From assembly GCA_030605345.1 (NCBI GenBank), contig JAUWIN010000008.1, positions 1 through 44,844 on the forward strand: a DNA stretch of 44,844 bases. Direction: 5' to 3'. Each line of letters starts with the position of its first letter. Within the stretch, counting starts at the first letter, position 1. Below the pieces are notes generated by a model, which saw nothing but the letters and a program-made list of their open reading frames with translations, searched no databases and had not been told where the DNA came from. Origin of the DNA: Candidatus Brocadiia bacterium. Lineage in GTDB: Bacteria; Planctomycetota; PUPC01. Made by a program: the position numbers and the translations under genes. Below, piece by piece: positions 8,122-16,706 of the stretch.

Positions 8122-8150
8122 GATAGAAGACGCTCGATGGTCTTCTATTT
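8121..8150 (+). terminator. Inverted repeat after the detached phosphofructokinase end
   Basis: ATAGAAGAC (8123-8131) and GTCTTCTAT (8140-8148) form a perfect 9-bp stem with an 8-nt loop; a G-T and an A-T pair extend it outward. It starts on the stop codon of the detached copy and ends in TTT. It may be the original terminator of the phosphofructokinase gene. No equivalent follows copy 1. Confidence 0.45.
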
Positions 8151-8179
8151 GCCGACAGTCACTCCGAGAAAGTCGAGTA

Positions 8180-9016
8180 ATGGACGCGGTGAACAAAATA
8201 ATCTGCGGCGACGCGCTCGGAACGCTCCGGGCTTTGGATTCAGAATCGGTTCATCTCGCTATAACCTCGCCTCCCTATAACCTGGCGAAGCTCTATTCCA
8301 ACCACGATGACAAAATGGAATACGACGAATATCTCCGCTGGATGAAGGAGGTCTGGGTCGAGACGAAGCGTGTGTTGGTCGAAGGCGGAAGGCTCTGCAT
8401 AAACATCGGAGAGAACAAGAGACAGAATATCAGCTATCCAACCTACACCGCGTTCACCCAGGATTGTGTCGATGCTGGCTATCTATACCGCGGAACAATA
8501 ATCTGGAACAAGAACAGCGCGGCAAAGCACTGCGCATGGGGTAGTTGGAATAGCGCAACGAACCCGCACATCGTTCCGCGGCATGAGTATATCCTGTGTT
8601 TCTCCAAGGGCATGTTCAAGCTGGGCGGGGAAAAGTGCAACTGCGACCTCGACCCCGACCTCTTTATGACATGCACGCGGAGCGTCTGGTCCTTCGGAAC
8701 CGAAAGTAAAACCAGGGTCGGCCATCCGGCCCCGTTTCCCAAGGAACTCCCGCGGCGGCTAATCAAGTTTTATTCTTTTGTTGGCAACGTCGTGTTGGAC
8801 ATGTTCGCCGGCAGCGGAACAGTTGGAGTGGTCGCGAAGCAACTAGGGCGCAGATTCATTCTAATTGAGAATTCTCGCGAATACTGTGAACTGGCAGTCA
8901 GGCGTATTGAGGCCGAGGCTGGCGCCACATTGTTCGACGGCAACCGCGAAGTCGTTCGACCCGGAGGCTCTCGACGGGATGAAAAAGTAACCCTTCTCGA
9001 AGAACTCCGCCTGTGA
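8180..9016 (+). CDS. Site-specific DNA methyltransferase (N4/N6 amino type, beta arrangement)
   Basis: Transfers a methyl group from S-adenosylmethionine to an amino group of cytosine or adenine in DNA. The 278-aa protein has the catalytic motif TSPPYN (residues 29-34) near the N-terminus and the SAM-binding motif DMFAGSGT (207-214) near the C-terminus, the order of beta-class enzymes. PFPKELPRRLI precedes the SAM motif as in related enzymes. SPPY is seen in N4-cytosine and some N6-adenine enzymes, so the target base is open. ATG 8180 is chosen because the frame upstream lacks family sequence. No restriction endonuclease gene is adjacent. The A+T content is higher than in most of the window, consistent with acquisition along with the FRG gene. 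Confidence 0.9.
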   Translation: MDAVNKIICGDALGTLRALDSESVHLAITSPPYNLAKLYSNHDDKMEYDEYLRWMKEVWVETKRVLVEGGRLCINIGENKRQNISYPTYTAFTQDCVDAGYLYRGTIIWNKNSAAKHCAWGSWNSATNPHIVPRHEYILCFSKGMFKLGGEKCNCDLDPDLFMTCTRSVWSFGTESKTRVGHPAPFPKELPRRLIKFYSFVGNVVLDMFAGSGTVGVVAKQLGRRFILIENSREYCELAVRRIEAEAGATLFDGNREVVRPGGSRRDEKVTLLEELRL

Positions 9017-9137
9017 GTTGACCTGACGCAGCCGCGGTAATCTCGAGCCGCATGGCGCAAACTACAAATGAAGAACGGCCTCCAGTTCGGTGGCTACTCA
9101 TTGACATGGGCGGTAACTCATTGAAAAGGAGATGGGC

Positions 9138-10214
9138 ATGGCGGAGAGACAGAAGGGTGGGTATGACTTCTCGCCGTTGGTGCTGGATAAGCAGGTGATG
9201 GAGCAGACAGAACAAGAGTTGGCCTACGATGGCGGCGAGGTGCGCACCTGGCAGCGGAAACTGCGCAGAAAACTCAACCAGTTGCTGGGGATGGACAAAC
9301 TGCCCAAGAAGAATCCGCCGCTCAACGTCCGCTCGCTGTGGAAACGAAAACATCCCCTTTCGCCAAGCCTACGGCGAACCGAAGGCGAACTGGGAACTAT
9401 CGAGAAGATTGTGTTCACGGCGGAGCCAGGCGCCGACGTGCCAGGGTATGTGTGCATCCCGAAGCACGCGACGCCCCCATATCAGTGGATGATCTGCGTG
9501 CAGGGGCACTCGACAGGGATGCACAACTCGATCGGTGTGAAGTTTGGCCACGAGACGAAACGCATGAAGACAGAAGCCGACCGCGATTTCGCGCTCGGCT
9601 GCATGCGGCGCGGTGTGGCCGCTCTCTGCCTCGAACAGCGCGCGTTCGGCGAACGCAGCGTTACCCCGCCCGAACCCAACTGCCACCGACCGGCTATGCA
9701 CGCGCTGATGCTGGGTCGGACGCTAATCGGCGAACGCGTCTTCGACGTGGACCGTGGGATCGACTACCTTGCAACCCGCGACGACGTAGTGAGGAAATCA
9801 CTGGGCATTATGGGCAATTCGGGCGGCGGAACAGTCTCGATGTTCTCGGCCGCGACGCTCCCGCGGCTTAAGTTCGCAATGCCGTCGTGCTACTTCTGCA
9901 CCTTCCGTGACTCCATCATGTCGGTATATCACTGCATGTGCAACTATGTCCCCGGGCTCTACAGGGTGGCCGAGATGGCGGACATCATGGGTTTGTTCGC
10001 GCCGAAACCGGTCGTACTCGTCGCCGGCAAGGACGACGAGATTTTCCCGGTGGCCGCCACTCGAAAGAGTTTTAGAAAACTGAGGCGGATTTACCGGGCT
10101 GCAGGTGCGGCAGACCGCTGCCACCTGGTGGTCGGCGACGAAGGCCACCGCTTCTACGCGGAAAAGGCATGGCCCAAGGCACTTAGTGAGTTGCGGACGC
10201 TCCGCTCGGGTTGA
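9138..10214 (+). CDS. Alpha/beta hydrolase (acetylesterase/dienelactone hydrolase type)
   Basis: A 358-aa serine hydrolase without a signal peptide. The nucleophile elbow is GNSGGG (Ser about residue 228); the likely acid is an Asp of GKDDEIFP (about 299-300), and the likely base is His in DEGHRFY (about 337). An HGHS-like strand turn VQGHSTG lies near residue 122. The layout, with a long N-terminal extension before the hydrolase core, resembles acetylxylan-esterase-like hydrolases common in planctomycete and related genomes. ATG 9138 is preferred over ATG 9132 because AAGGAG (9126-9131) abuts the latter but stands 6 nt from the former. The substrate is unknown. It faces the glycosyltransferase gene tail to tail. 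Confidence 0.78.
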   Translation: MAERQKGGYDFSPLVLDKQVMEQTEQELAYDGGEVRTWQRKLRRKLNQLLGMDKLPKKNPPLNVRSLWKRKHPLSPSLRRTEGELGTIEKIVFTAEPGADVPGYVCIPKHATPPYQWMICVQGHSTGMHNSIGVKFGHETKRMKTEADRDFALGCMRRGVAALCLEQRAFGERSVTPPEPNCHRPAMHALMLGRTLIGERVFDVDRGIDYLATRDDVVRKSLGIMGNSGGGTVSMFSAATLPRLKFAMPSCYFCTFRDSIMSVYHCMCNYVPGLYRVAEMADIMGLFAPKPVVLVAGKDDEIFPVAATRKSFRKLRRIYRAAGAADRCHLVVGDEGHRFYAEKAWPKALSELRTLRSG

Positions 10215-10222
10215 CGCGAAGG

Positions 10223-10279
10223 CCCCCGGCGAGCCAGCGATGTTGTCCCGCAGGCCGACGGAGTTGTCGCTGCCGGGGG
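10223..10279. terminator. Large imperfect hairpin between convergent genes
   Basis: CCCCCGGC (10223-10230) pairs with GCCGGGGG (10272-10279) and AGCGA (10236-10240) with TCGCT (10267-10271), giving 13 bp with one 5-nt bulge. It lies between the 3' ends of the hydrolase (+) and glycosyltransferase (-) genes, so it could act as a bidirectional terminator. There is no T-run on either side. Confidence 0.45.
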
Positions 10280-10308
10280 TTGGACATCTTTCGTCGTCAG
10301 CACGAGGG

Positions 10309-11463
10309 TCAAGAGGACGCTGCGGTTGCTTCGGCTTCCTTTGTGCCTCTGCCGGAGAGGACGGCCTCGTAGATGGTGGCGATGTGGCGGGCGGTGGCTT
10401 CGATATTGAAGTTTTCAGCAACCATCTGCCTGCCGCGGTGTGCGAGTTCGGCGGCCGAGTCGGGATGCTCGAGCAGGTATTCGATTTCGCGTGCGAGCGC
10501 GTCGGGGTCCCCCTTCGGCACAAGTATCCCGGTCTTCCTGTTTTCGATTAAGGCGAACATCCCGCCGGCGCTGGTGGCAATGACGGGGATGCCCCAGGCC
10601 ATAGCCTCGATGGCCGGCAAGCCGAGAGCCTCTTTCAGTGCCGGGACCACCATGATGTCGATAGCTTGCAACACGTCGAGCTGATCTACCGGCGGCCTTG
10701 CGAAGGTGACGGAACCGACCAGGTCGAGTTCGGAGACGATGTTGTGCAGCCGCTTCCGGTCGGGCCCGTCGCCCGCGATGATGAAGTGCGCGTCTATGCC
10801 GCGCATAGCGAGGAGGTTGGCGGCGCGAATGAAATACTCCTGCCCCTTGCTCTCGACGAGTCTGCCGATGGTGCCGACAACTGGGAGTTTGGAGCGATGG
10901 GCTGTTTTGCGCTCCTGCGGTACGTCGTAGTCTGTGTCAACCCCGCCGTGCACCACCTCGACGGAGCCGCGCGGCAGCCGTATCCGGTTGACCAGGTCGA
11001 CCCTGACGGCGTCGCTGGGTGCGATAATCTTTCCGATGAACCGCCTCGAGATGCTGAGCGACTGGCCCGGGTCAAGAAAGTCGTCGATTCCGAGGAGATA
11101 TGGCTTTCTGATCCGGCGCGCCAGCCTGGCCCCGACACCCGCCAGGCGAGAGCCGTGAACGTGGACGATGTCCGGGTTTATTTCACGCACGCGAGGGACC
11201 AGGTAGCGCAGATTGAACCGCCCCCGCAGATTGTTGCTCAGCGCCCGCGAAAGCAGGACGGGAGGGTTATACTCGCCGGCGCGCTGTTCGCTGTCGCGCG
11301 GATAAACTTTCGCAAGCGACCCACTGCGACACACCATCGTAACTTCGTAGCCTAACTTGTTCAGGTGACGTGCGAGCGCCACGACCATCCTGCACCCGCT
11401 GTTCGGCTGCAACCGGCCAACAACGAAAAGCACCCGCCTGAGACCGCCACCTGAGTCAGACAT
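10309..11463 (-). CDS. Glycosyltransferase family 4 (GT-B)
   Basis: Transfers a sugar from an activated donor, probably during assembly of a cell-surface polysaccharide. The 384-aa protein has the N-terminal glycosyl_transf_4 domain (RVLFVVGRLQPNSGCRMVV, INPDIVHVHGSR) and the C-terminal donor domain with GTIGRLVESKGQEYFIRA, HFIIAGDGPDRKRL and the EX7E-type block EALGLPAIEAMAWGIPVIAT. ATG 11463 is preferred to an in-frame GTG two codons upstream. It follows a second glycosyltransferase by 120 bp on the same strand and probably acts in the same pathway. Donor and acceptor cannot be told from the sequence. Confidence 0.9.
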   Translation of the reverse strand: MSDSGGGLRRVLFVVGRLQPNSGCRMVVALARHLNKLGYEVTMVCRSGSLAKVYPRDSEQRAGEYNPPVLLSRALSNNLRGRFNLRYLVPRVREINPDIVHVHGSRLAGVGARLARRIRKPYLLGIDDFLDPGQSLSISRRFIGKIIAPSDAVRVDLVNRIRLPRGSVEVVHGGVDTDYDVPQERKTAHRSKLPVVGTIGRLVESKGQEYFIRAANLLAMRGIDAHFIIAGDGPDRKRLHNIVSELDLVGSVTFARPPVDQLDVLQAIDIMVVPALKEALGLPAIEAMAWGIPVIATSAGGMFALIENRKTGILVPKGDPDALAREIEYLLEHPDSAAELAHRGRQMVAENFNIEATARHIATIYEAVLSGRGTKEAEATAASS

Positions 11464-11583
11464 AGTCACTCACAATCGCCCCCGTTCAGCATGGACTTGA
11501 ACAGGTTTGCGCCGCCGGGGAGCACGGGCAACCAGCCAAGACGGCCAAGCCAGTAAAACAGGTCGCACCCAGCACGCCCACAT

Positions 11584-12699
11584 TCACTCAACGTCATTCA
11601 GCACATCCCGGTAAACGGAGATAGTACGTTCCACCATCCTTTCGGGCGTGAAGCGCTCCAGCACCGTCCGATATCCCGCCTCCGCCATTCTGGCGCACAG
11701 CCCCCTGTTGTTCAAGGCCCTGGTTATTCCGTTCGCCAGCGCCCGGTCGTCCGCGGCGGGCACCACCAGCCCATTGACCCCGTCCTCCACGATTTCCGGT
11801 ATCCCACCTGCATCGGTGACCACGACCGGGGTTTTCACCGCCAGCGCCTCGATCACCGAAGTGCCCAGGCCTTCCATCACCGAAGACGACACAAACACAT
11901 CGAAAAGGTTCAGCAATTCCGGCACCTCGCGGCGCCAGCCCGCAAATATGAGCCGGTCGCGGCCAAGGCCCAGAGCAACGGCCATCTTTTCCAGTTCCGC
12001 TCGCAGTTCACCGTCGCCCACCAGCACGAAGCGCGCCGCTGGAACGTCCTCGGTCACGAACGGGATGGCGCCGACGAAGTGGGAGAACCCTTTCGGCGGG
12101 CACAGCGCCCCGACAGCACCGACGACGGGTGCTCTCTGTGGGATACCAAACTCAGGCCGAAGTTCGCCCGACTTGTCGGGTACGTTCCCGAAACGCCTGA
12201 GGTCGACGCACGAATTGACCACACTCACTCGCTCTGGTGCCACGCCGCCCTCAGCCAGCACATGCTTCACCGCCTCGGAAATGGCGATGTAGCGGGTTAC
12301 TCCGCGGCGGTACTTGAGCCTGCTGGCGAGACTATCCCCGACCTTAGAAACCACCCGCCGCGAGACAATCCGCCGGCCGCGGCCCGTCAGGAGTGAGGCT
12401 GCCACTCCAAGGGTGTGGGCGTGAGCTGTATGCATGTGGACGATGTGGCAGTCCAACCGGCGTAACTTAGCGCAAATCAGCGCCAACGCGATTGGGTCCG
12501 CCTCACCCCGCATCCTTATCTTATGTACCGCGATGCCGGCCTGCTCGGCGCGTCTGGCGAGTTCCCCGCCGGGCTGAGCTATCAGCGAAGCCTCGTGCCC
12601 TCGTTCCGTCAGCCCCTGCATCAGCAGCATCACCTGCCGCTCACCGCCGCGGAAGGTGTGCTCGGTATTGATATGCAAGGTGCGTATCGAGTCCGGCAT
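11584..12699 (-). CDS. Glycosyltransferase family 4 (GT-B)
   Basis: A 371-aa retaining-type glycosyltransferase. The N-terminal domain shows HTFRGGERQVMLLMQGL (residues 13-29) and IVHMHTAHAHTLGV; the C-terminal domain has VVGAVGALCPPKGFSHFV, RFVLVGDGELRAELEKM and the nucleotide-sugar-binding block SSVMEGLGTSVIEALAVKTPVVVT. The start is ATG 12699, 9 nt after GGAGGGG; the frame stays open upstream but with no family sequence. It lies 98 bp downstream of the acyltransferase fusion and upstream of a second glycosyltransferase. That order suggests lipid-linked or envelope glycan synthesis, as inference. Confidence 0.9.
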   Translation of the reverse strand: MPDSIRTLHINTEHTFRGGERQVMLLMQGLTERGHEASLIAQPGGELARRAEQAGIAVHKIRMRGEADPIALALICAKLRRLDCHIVHMHTAHAHTLGVAASLLTGRGRRIVSRRVVSKVGDSLASRLKYRRGVTRYIAISEAVKHVLAEGGVAPERVSVVNSCVDLRRFGNVPDKSGELRPEFGIPQRAPVVGAVGALCPPKGFSHFVGAIPFVTEDVPAARFVLVGDGELRAELEKMAVALGLGRDRLIFAGWRREVPELLNLFDVFVSSSVMEGLGTSVIEALAVKTPVVVTDAGGIPEIVEDGVNGLVVPAADDRALANGITRALNNRGLCARMAEAGYRTVLERFTPERMVERTISVYRDVLNDVE

Positions 12700-12797
12700 A
12701 GACCGCTGCCCCTCCGCGCATGACACGCTCCTATTATTCAGAAAAAGGCCTGAAACACAACTGCGGTCGGTCACCGCGGACGGCTCGTGGGTGCAGA

Positions 12798-15700
12798 CTA
12801 TGATTCGCTGCCACTGACCGGCCCAATCTGGGCGGCGATTTCCCTGACTTTCCGGAGCGCCACCTTGCCGGTGCCGAGGAGGGGAATTTCGGCAACCTGG
12901 GCGAACATTTCCTTCCGCGGAATCCACAACCGCGGGAGCGCTCCTTCTCGCTTGAGCCGGTCCAGAAGTTCGTCCACCGTCACCGGGAGTTGTGTGTGCA
13001 GGACGGCGAGCCGCTCACCTCTCTTCTCGTCGGGGACAGATGTGACAACGCACACCTGCGCGCCCGGTTCGAGGTCGAGCGCCTTGTGGATGGCGTCTTC
13101 GACGGCTGCGTGTGGGACCATTTCGCCGCCTATCTTGCTGAACCGTGAGAGCCGATCGGTAATGGTGATGAAGCCGTCCTCGTCAATGCGCGCCATGTCG
13201 CCGGTCAGGTACCAGCCGTCCCTGATAACTTCTGCTGTTTTTCCCGGCTGGTTGAGGTAGCCGAGCATTACGTTTGGGCCTTTGACCAGCAGGTGTCCCT
13301 CCTCACCAGGCGGCAGGGGCTCCGACGTGCCGACGTGGACAACCTTTGCGGCGACGTTGGGGAGCGGCTGGCCGATGCTCCCGCGCTTGCTCCCTGCCTG
13401 CGCCCCGCGGTCGGTGGGGCGGTCCGGGACGTTTACCGCGGCGACCGGCGAGAGCTCAGTACAACCATAACCTTCGAGGGGCCGGATGCCAAACTTCTCC
13501 TCGAACCGGTCAGCGACGTCACTTTTCATCTTCTCCGCACCGACGACCACAAGTTTGAGCGTTTTCATGTCCCCCGGCCTGCACTTGCGTTCGTAAGTCC
13601 CCAGGAACGTCGGCGTGGTGACGAGGTGGGTGGCCCGGTGCTCGCGGATTAGGCGTCCGATTGTCGCGGCCTCGAGCGGACTGGTATGATACACCACGCG
13701 GAAATACCGGAGGATCGGCGCCCACAAGGTCGCGGTATAACCGAATGAGTGAAAAAACGGCAGCACCCCGCACATGCAGGCGGTGCGGTCGAGAGAAAGA
13801 GCCTGGCAAAACCCAACAATGTTCGCGGCAATATTCTTATGCGACTGCACGACGCCCTTTGGTTTCCCGGTGGTGCCGCTGGTGAAACCGACCGTGGCGG
13901 GGTCGTCAGGCCTGAGCCGGCGCCGGCTGTATATCCGTCTCAACACCGAGGCCGGCAGTAACAATGAAGTTAGCGCCGCACGTACCTTTTGCCATGGCGT
14001 AATCAGCGCCGCGATATCCTCCAGCGTCACCATTTGCGGCATCGGCTGGACCTGCGCCCGGTGGACGAACTCGCGCGAGGTGATGACGGTCTGGATTTTG
14101 CACTGCTCAACGGCGAAGTCAATTGCCTCCGCGGACGCGGTGAAGTTCAGGTTGACGGGGATTTTGCCGGCGAACAGCGCTGCGATATTGCCGAGAACGC
14201 CGTGCACCGACGCCGGCAGCATCAGACCCACATAGTCGCGCCCCTCCGTAAGCCTCCTGATCTGATGACTGAGCACCGCAGCCGAGACCAGCAGCCGCCC
14301 ATACCGCATCTTCCTGCCGGTTGAATCAGCCACGCAGGGTTTCAACCAGTTTAGTTTGGCGGCGCGGATGAATGCGTGATGGAGCAGCACCTGGGCGCCT
14401 TTGCGATACTCAAATGCCGCGGCGCCGAGTTCGACGACCGCCGTGCGCACCTGATGGGCGGTTGAAGACGGAGGCATGGGCCTGCCGAAGGAAACCGTCA
14501 CGGGGTACGGAATGGCCCGGGGCATTTTCCAGAAGACCCGGCCGCTCTCGAAACTGAACATGCTCCCCCAGACGCGGTCGAGGTGGACGGGGATAATGGG
14601 CACGTCGGTGCCCCTGACGATGCGCTCCAGCCCGGGCCGGAATCCCCGCAAGTTGCCGGTGCGGGTGATGCTGCCCTCGGCAAAGATACACACCAGTTCA
14701 CCGTGCTCGACAAGCGCTTTGCGTGCCTGGCGGAACGCCTCGGCCAGGGCGCTCGGCCCGTCGGCGTATGAGAGTGGGATGGCCCGCATCCGCTTCGCGG
14801 CCCAGTGGAGCAGCGGATGGTCGTAATATTCGCGATACATCAGAAAACGCACGAACCGCTGGAAGCACGCCGTAATAAGCCCCGCGTCCATCAGCGACAC
14901 GTGATTACACACCAGAAGGGCCGGGCCTTCCCTCGGGCCGTTCTCCCGCCCCACCACCCGGAACCGATAGACCGTGTGGGTGGTGAGCCAGACCACGAAA
15001 CGGATGAGAAAATCGGGCACTGCCCGGCAGATATAAACGGTCACCGCCGCGGTAAGGATACCGAGCGCCACAAAAATGACGGCCGGGTTCATCTTGAAGA
15101 CCATAGAAAGGACAGCGACACCGACCGCCCCGACCAGCACGCCGCAGAACGTGATGAAGTTCAGCACCCCAATAGTTTCGCCCCTGGTTTTACTCGGGCT
15201 CCTTTGTTGGACGTAGGCGTTCAGCGGAACGAAGTAGAACCCGGCGAACACACCGAGGACCGACAGGTTCAGCCCGGTGAGCAGCAGACGCGCGTTGTAA
15301 CTTTCCGGCAGAGCGGTCACCGCAAACGCAACCGAGCACACGGCCATCCCCAGCCCGCCGAACGGGACCATGCCGAACTCGATCTTGCGGCCTGAGAGCC
15401 TTCCCGCCAGCAGGCTTCCCACCGCCACACCCAGGCACCATACCCCCAGCAGTGTGCTGATAGTCCGATTGGCCTCCACACCCATTATCTCACGCGCGTA
15501 CGGGGTGAAGTTCTGTATGCAGACCGCCCCAAACACCCACAGATACATATTGGCCAAGATGCACAGGAACAGCGGCCTGTCCTTCCTCACTCGCCGGATG
15601 CCCGCCCACGCCTCTGCCAGGAAGTTGAGCCGGAACCGCCTTTGAGCGCCGGCCGGTGGGACTTTTCCCACAAACAGGCTGGCGAACGTACCCACCACGG

Positions 15701-16259
15701 CAATACCGGCCAACACTAGAGCCGCGTTCTGTCGCGCACCCTCAAACAGATACATCAGCCAACCCGACACCCCCGTCCCGACGATGATGCCCAGGTAGGT
15801 GGTCGTGTTGATGATACCGTTGCCCTGCGAGAGCTCCTCGTCGTCGAGCAGCTCCGGCAGGATGCCGTATTTAGCCGGACTGAAGAACGCGCTCTGCGCC
15901 GCCATCAGGAACAGCACCACAATGGGGGTGATGCGGTCGCCAGCCCACAGTGCAAGGAACGCCAGGAGCATCACGGCGACTTCGGCGACCTTGGCCAGAA
16001 CAATGATTGTGCGCTTGCTGAACCAATCCGCAAGATGCCCGGCGGTCGCAGAGAAAAGGATGTAGGCGATGGCGAAAACAGCAGTCGAGCCAGCAAGGTA
16101 ACCCGCACCGCCCTCCGAAGCGATCAGCCCCGCGGAGACCACCAGCATTACCATCATCTTGTATGCGTTATCGTTGAAAGCGCCCAGGAACTGGGCAGCG
16201 GTCAGCGACCAGAACGACCTGCCGCGGAGGCCTGATTTGCCGGCGGTCTCCCGCACCAC
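12798..16259 (-). CDS. aas: Three-domain LplT-PlsC-acyl-ACP synthetase (Aas) fusion
   Basis: Predicted to import lysophospholipid across the inner membrane, activate a fatty acid and re-acylate the lipid. The 1153-aa protein has an MFS transporter of about 12 helices (residues 15-420, starting FWSLTAAQFLGAFNDNAYK). An LPLAT domain follows with the NHVSLMD (452-458) HX4D motif, FAEGSITRTG and PVHLDR. Last is an AMP-forming synthetase with FTSGTTGKPKG (about 792-802), GYGCTELSP, the TGDMARIDEDGFITITDR block and a C-terminal Lys in GTGKVALRK. In E. coli the transporter LplT and the enzyme Aas are separate proteins. The start is GTG 16259, followed directly by a second GTG. A long leader and the sigma70-like site upstream support it as first gene of the minus-strand block. 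Confidence 0.92.
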   Translation of the reverse strand: MVRETAGKSGLRGRSFWSLTAAQFLGAFNDNAYKMMVMLVVSAGLIASEGGAGYLAGSTAVFAIAYILFSATAGHLADWFSKRTIIVLAKVAEVAVMLLAFLALWAGDRITPIVVLFLMAAQSAFFSPAKYGILPELLDDEELSQGNGIINTTTYLGIIVGTGVSGWLMYLFEGARQNAALVLAGIAVVGTFASLFVGKVPPAGAQRRFRLNFLAEAWAGIRRVRKDRPLFLCILANMYLWVFGAVCIQNFTPYAREIMGVEANRTISTLLGVWCLGVAVGSLLAGRLSGRKIEFGMVPFGGLGMAVCSVAFAVTALPESYNARLLLTGLNLSVLGVFAGFYFVPLNAYVQQRSPSKTRGETIGVLNFITFCGVLVGAVGVAVLSMVFKMNPAVIFVALGILTAAVTVYICRAVPDFLIRFVVWLTTHTVYRFRVVGRENGPREGPALLVCNHVSLMDAGLITACFQRFVRFLMYREYYDHPLLHWAAKRMRAIPLSYADGPSALAEAFRQARKALVEHGELVCIFAEGSITRTGNLRGFRPGLERIVRGTDVPIIPVHLDRVWGSMFSFESGRVFWKMPRAIPYPVTVSFGRPMPPSSTAHQVRTAVVELGAAAFEYRKGAQVLLHHAFIRAAKLNWLKPCVADSTGRKMRYGRLLVSAAVLSHQIRRLTEGRDYVGLMLPASVHGVLGNIAALFAGKIPVNLNFTASAEAIDFAVEQCKIQTVITSREFVHRAQVQPMPQMVTLEDIAALITPWQKVRAALTSLLLPASVLRRIYSRRRLRPDDPATVGFTSGTTGKPKGVVQSHKNIAANIVGFCQALSLDRTACMCGVLPFFHSFGYTATLWAPILRYFRVVYHTSPLEAATIGRLIREHRATHLVTTPTFLGTYERKCRPGDMKTLKLVVVGAEKMKSDVADRFEEKFGIRPLEGYGCTELSPVAAVNVPDRPTDRGAQAGSKRGSIGQPLPNVAAKVVHVGTSEPLPPGEEGHLLVKGPNVMLGYLNQPGKTAEVIRDGWYLTGDMARIDEDGFITITDRLSRFSKIGGEMVPHAAVEDAIHKALDLEPGAQVCVVTSVPDEKRGERLAVLHTQLPVTVDELLDRLKREGALPRLWIPRKEMFAQVAEIPLLGTGKVALRKVREIAAQIGPVSGSES

Positions 16260-16326
16260 TGCTTTCCCCGCCTGTCAGTATCGGTGCACCAACGCTGAAC
16301 TTTGCGAGAAGGACGGCTCCACAAGT

Positions 16327-16355
16327 ACGATACAGCAACCCCCGAGGCGGGTCAA
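16327..16355 (-). promoter_or_regulatory. Possible sigma70 promoter for the aas operon
   Basis: On the minus strand: TTGACC (16355-16350), 17-bp spacer, TATCGT (16332-16327). The -35 is good and the -10 matches four of six consensus bases. The predicted transcript start is about 60 nt before the GTG at 16259. Confidence 0.45.
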
Positions 16356-16404
16356 GCCAGCCCTCGACTCCGAGGCATGTTGCTGAAACGCAACAACAGA
16401 GGCT

Positions 16405-16625
16405 AATGTTTCTTTTTGGCAACACGGGCCGACCGTCTGTAACCTCCGGTGCTGTCAGAGGTTACGACGCAAATCGCACCAAAAGGCCGGCCCGTGCTCA
16501 AAAAATTGGACTGCTGCACGGTTCCGGCTTTGTAGGCCCGGTCGGAAGATACAAAATACCCGGCCCGGTAAGCACAGATAATCCCAAGGCTTACGGCGTA
16601 GCCGGCATTCCCGGGCATTTTTTGG
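16405..16625 (+). ncRNA. Candidate structured RNA (unassigned)
   Basis: The 447-bp gap between aas and the next gene contains dense inverted repeats. CACGGGCCG (16423-16431) pairs perfectly with CGGCCCGTG (16488-16496) and encloses CGTC-t-GTAACCTC / GAGGTTACGACG (16434-16469), 12 bp with one bulge. Further on are TTCCG/CGGAA (16522-16547) and GTAAGC/GCTTAC (16568-16594). A G+C-rich stem then runs into TTTTTT (16618-16623), like an intrinsic terminator. A possible promoter, TTGCTG-16-GCTAAT, lies at 16380-16407. Together this suggests a transcript of about 210 nt, or a leader of the gene at 16707. I could not match it to RNase P RNA, tmRNA or SRP RNA. Confidence 0.4.
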
Positions 16626-16706
16626 CCGCGGCTGGCGCGGATCTTGCTGCAATGACAAGGCGTCACGAGCGGTTCGGGCATCAAACCTGTTCACGAGAGG
16701 CCCAAA

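Noticed and set aside
9018-9043. Promoter TTGACC...TAATCT for the hydrolase gene
   Set aside because: The spacer is only 14 bp, too short for a standard sigma70 promoter.
16439-16465. Possible integron attC-like site (GTAACCTC/GAGGTTAC)
   Set aside because: The core does not fit GTTRRRY, and there is no integrase or cassette array.
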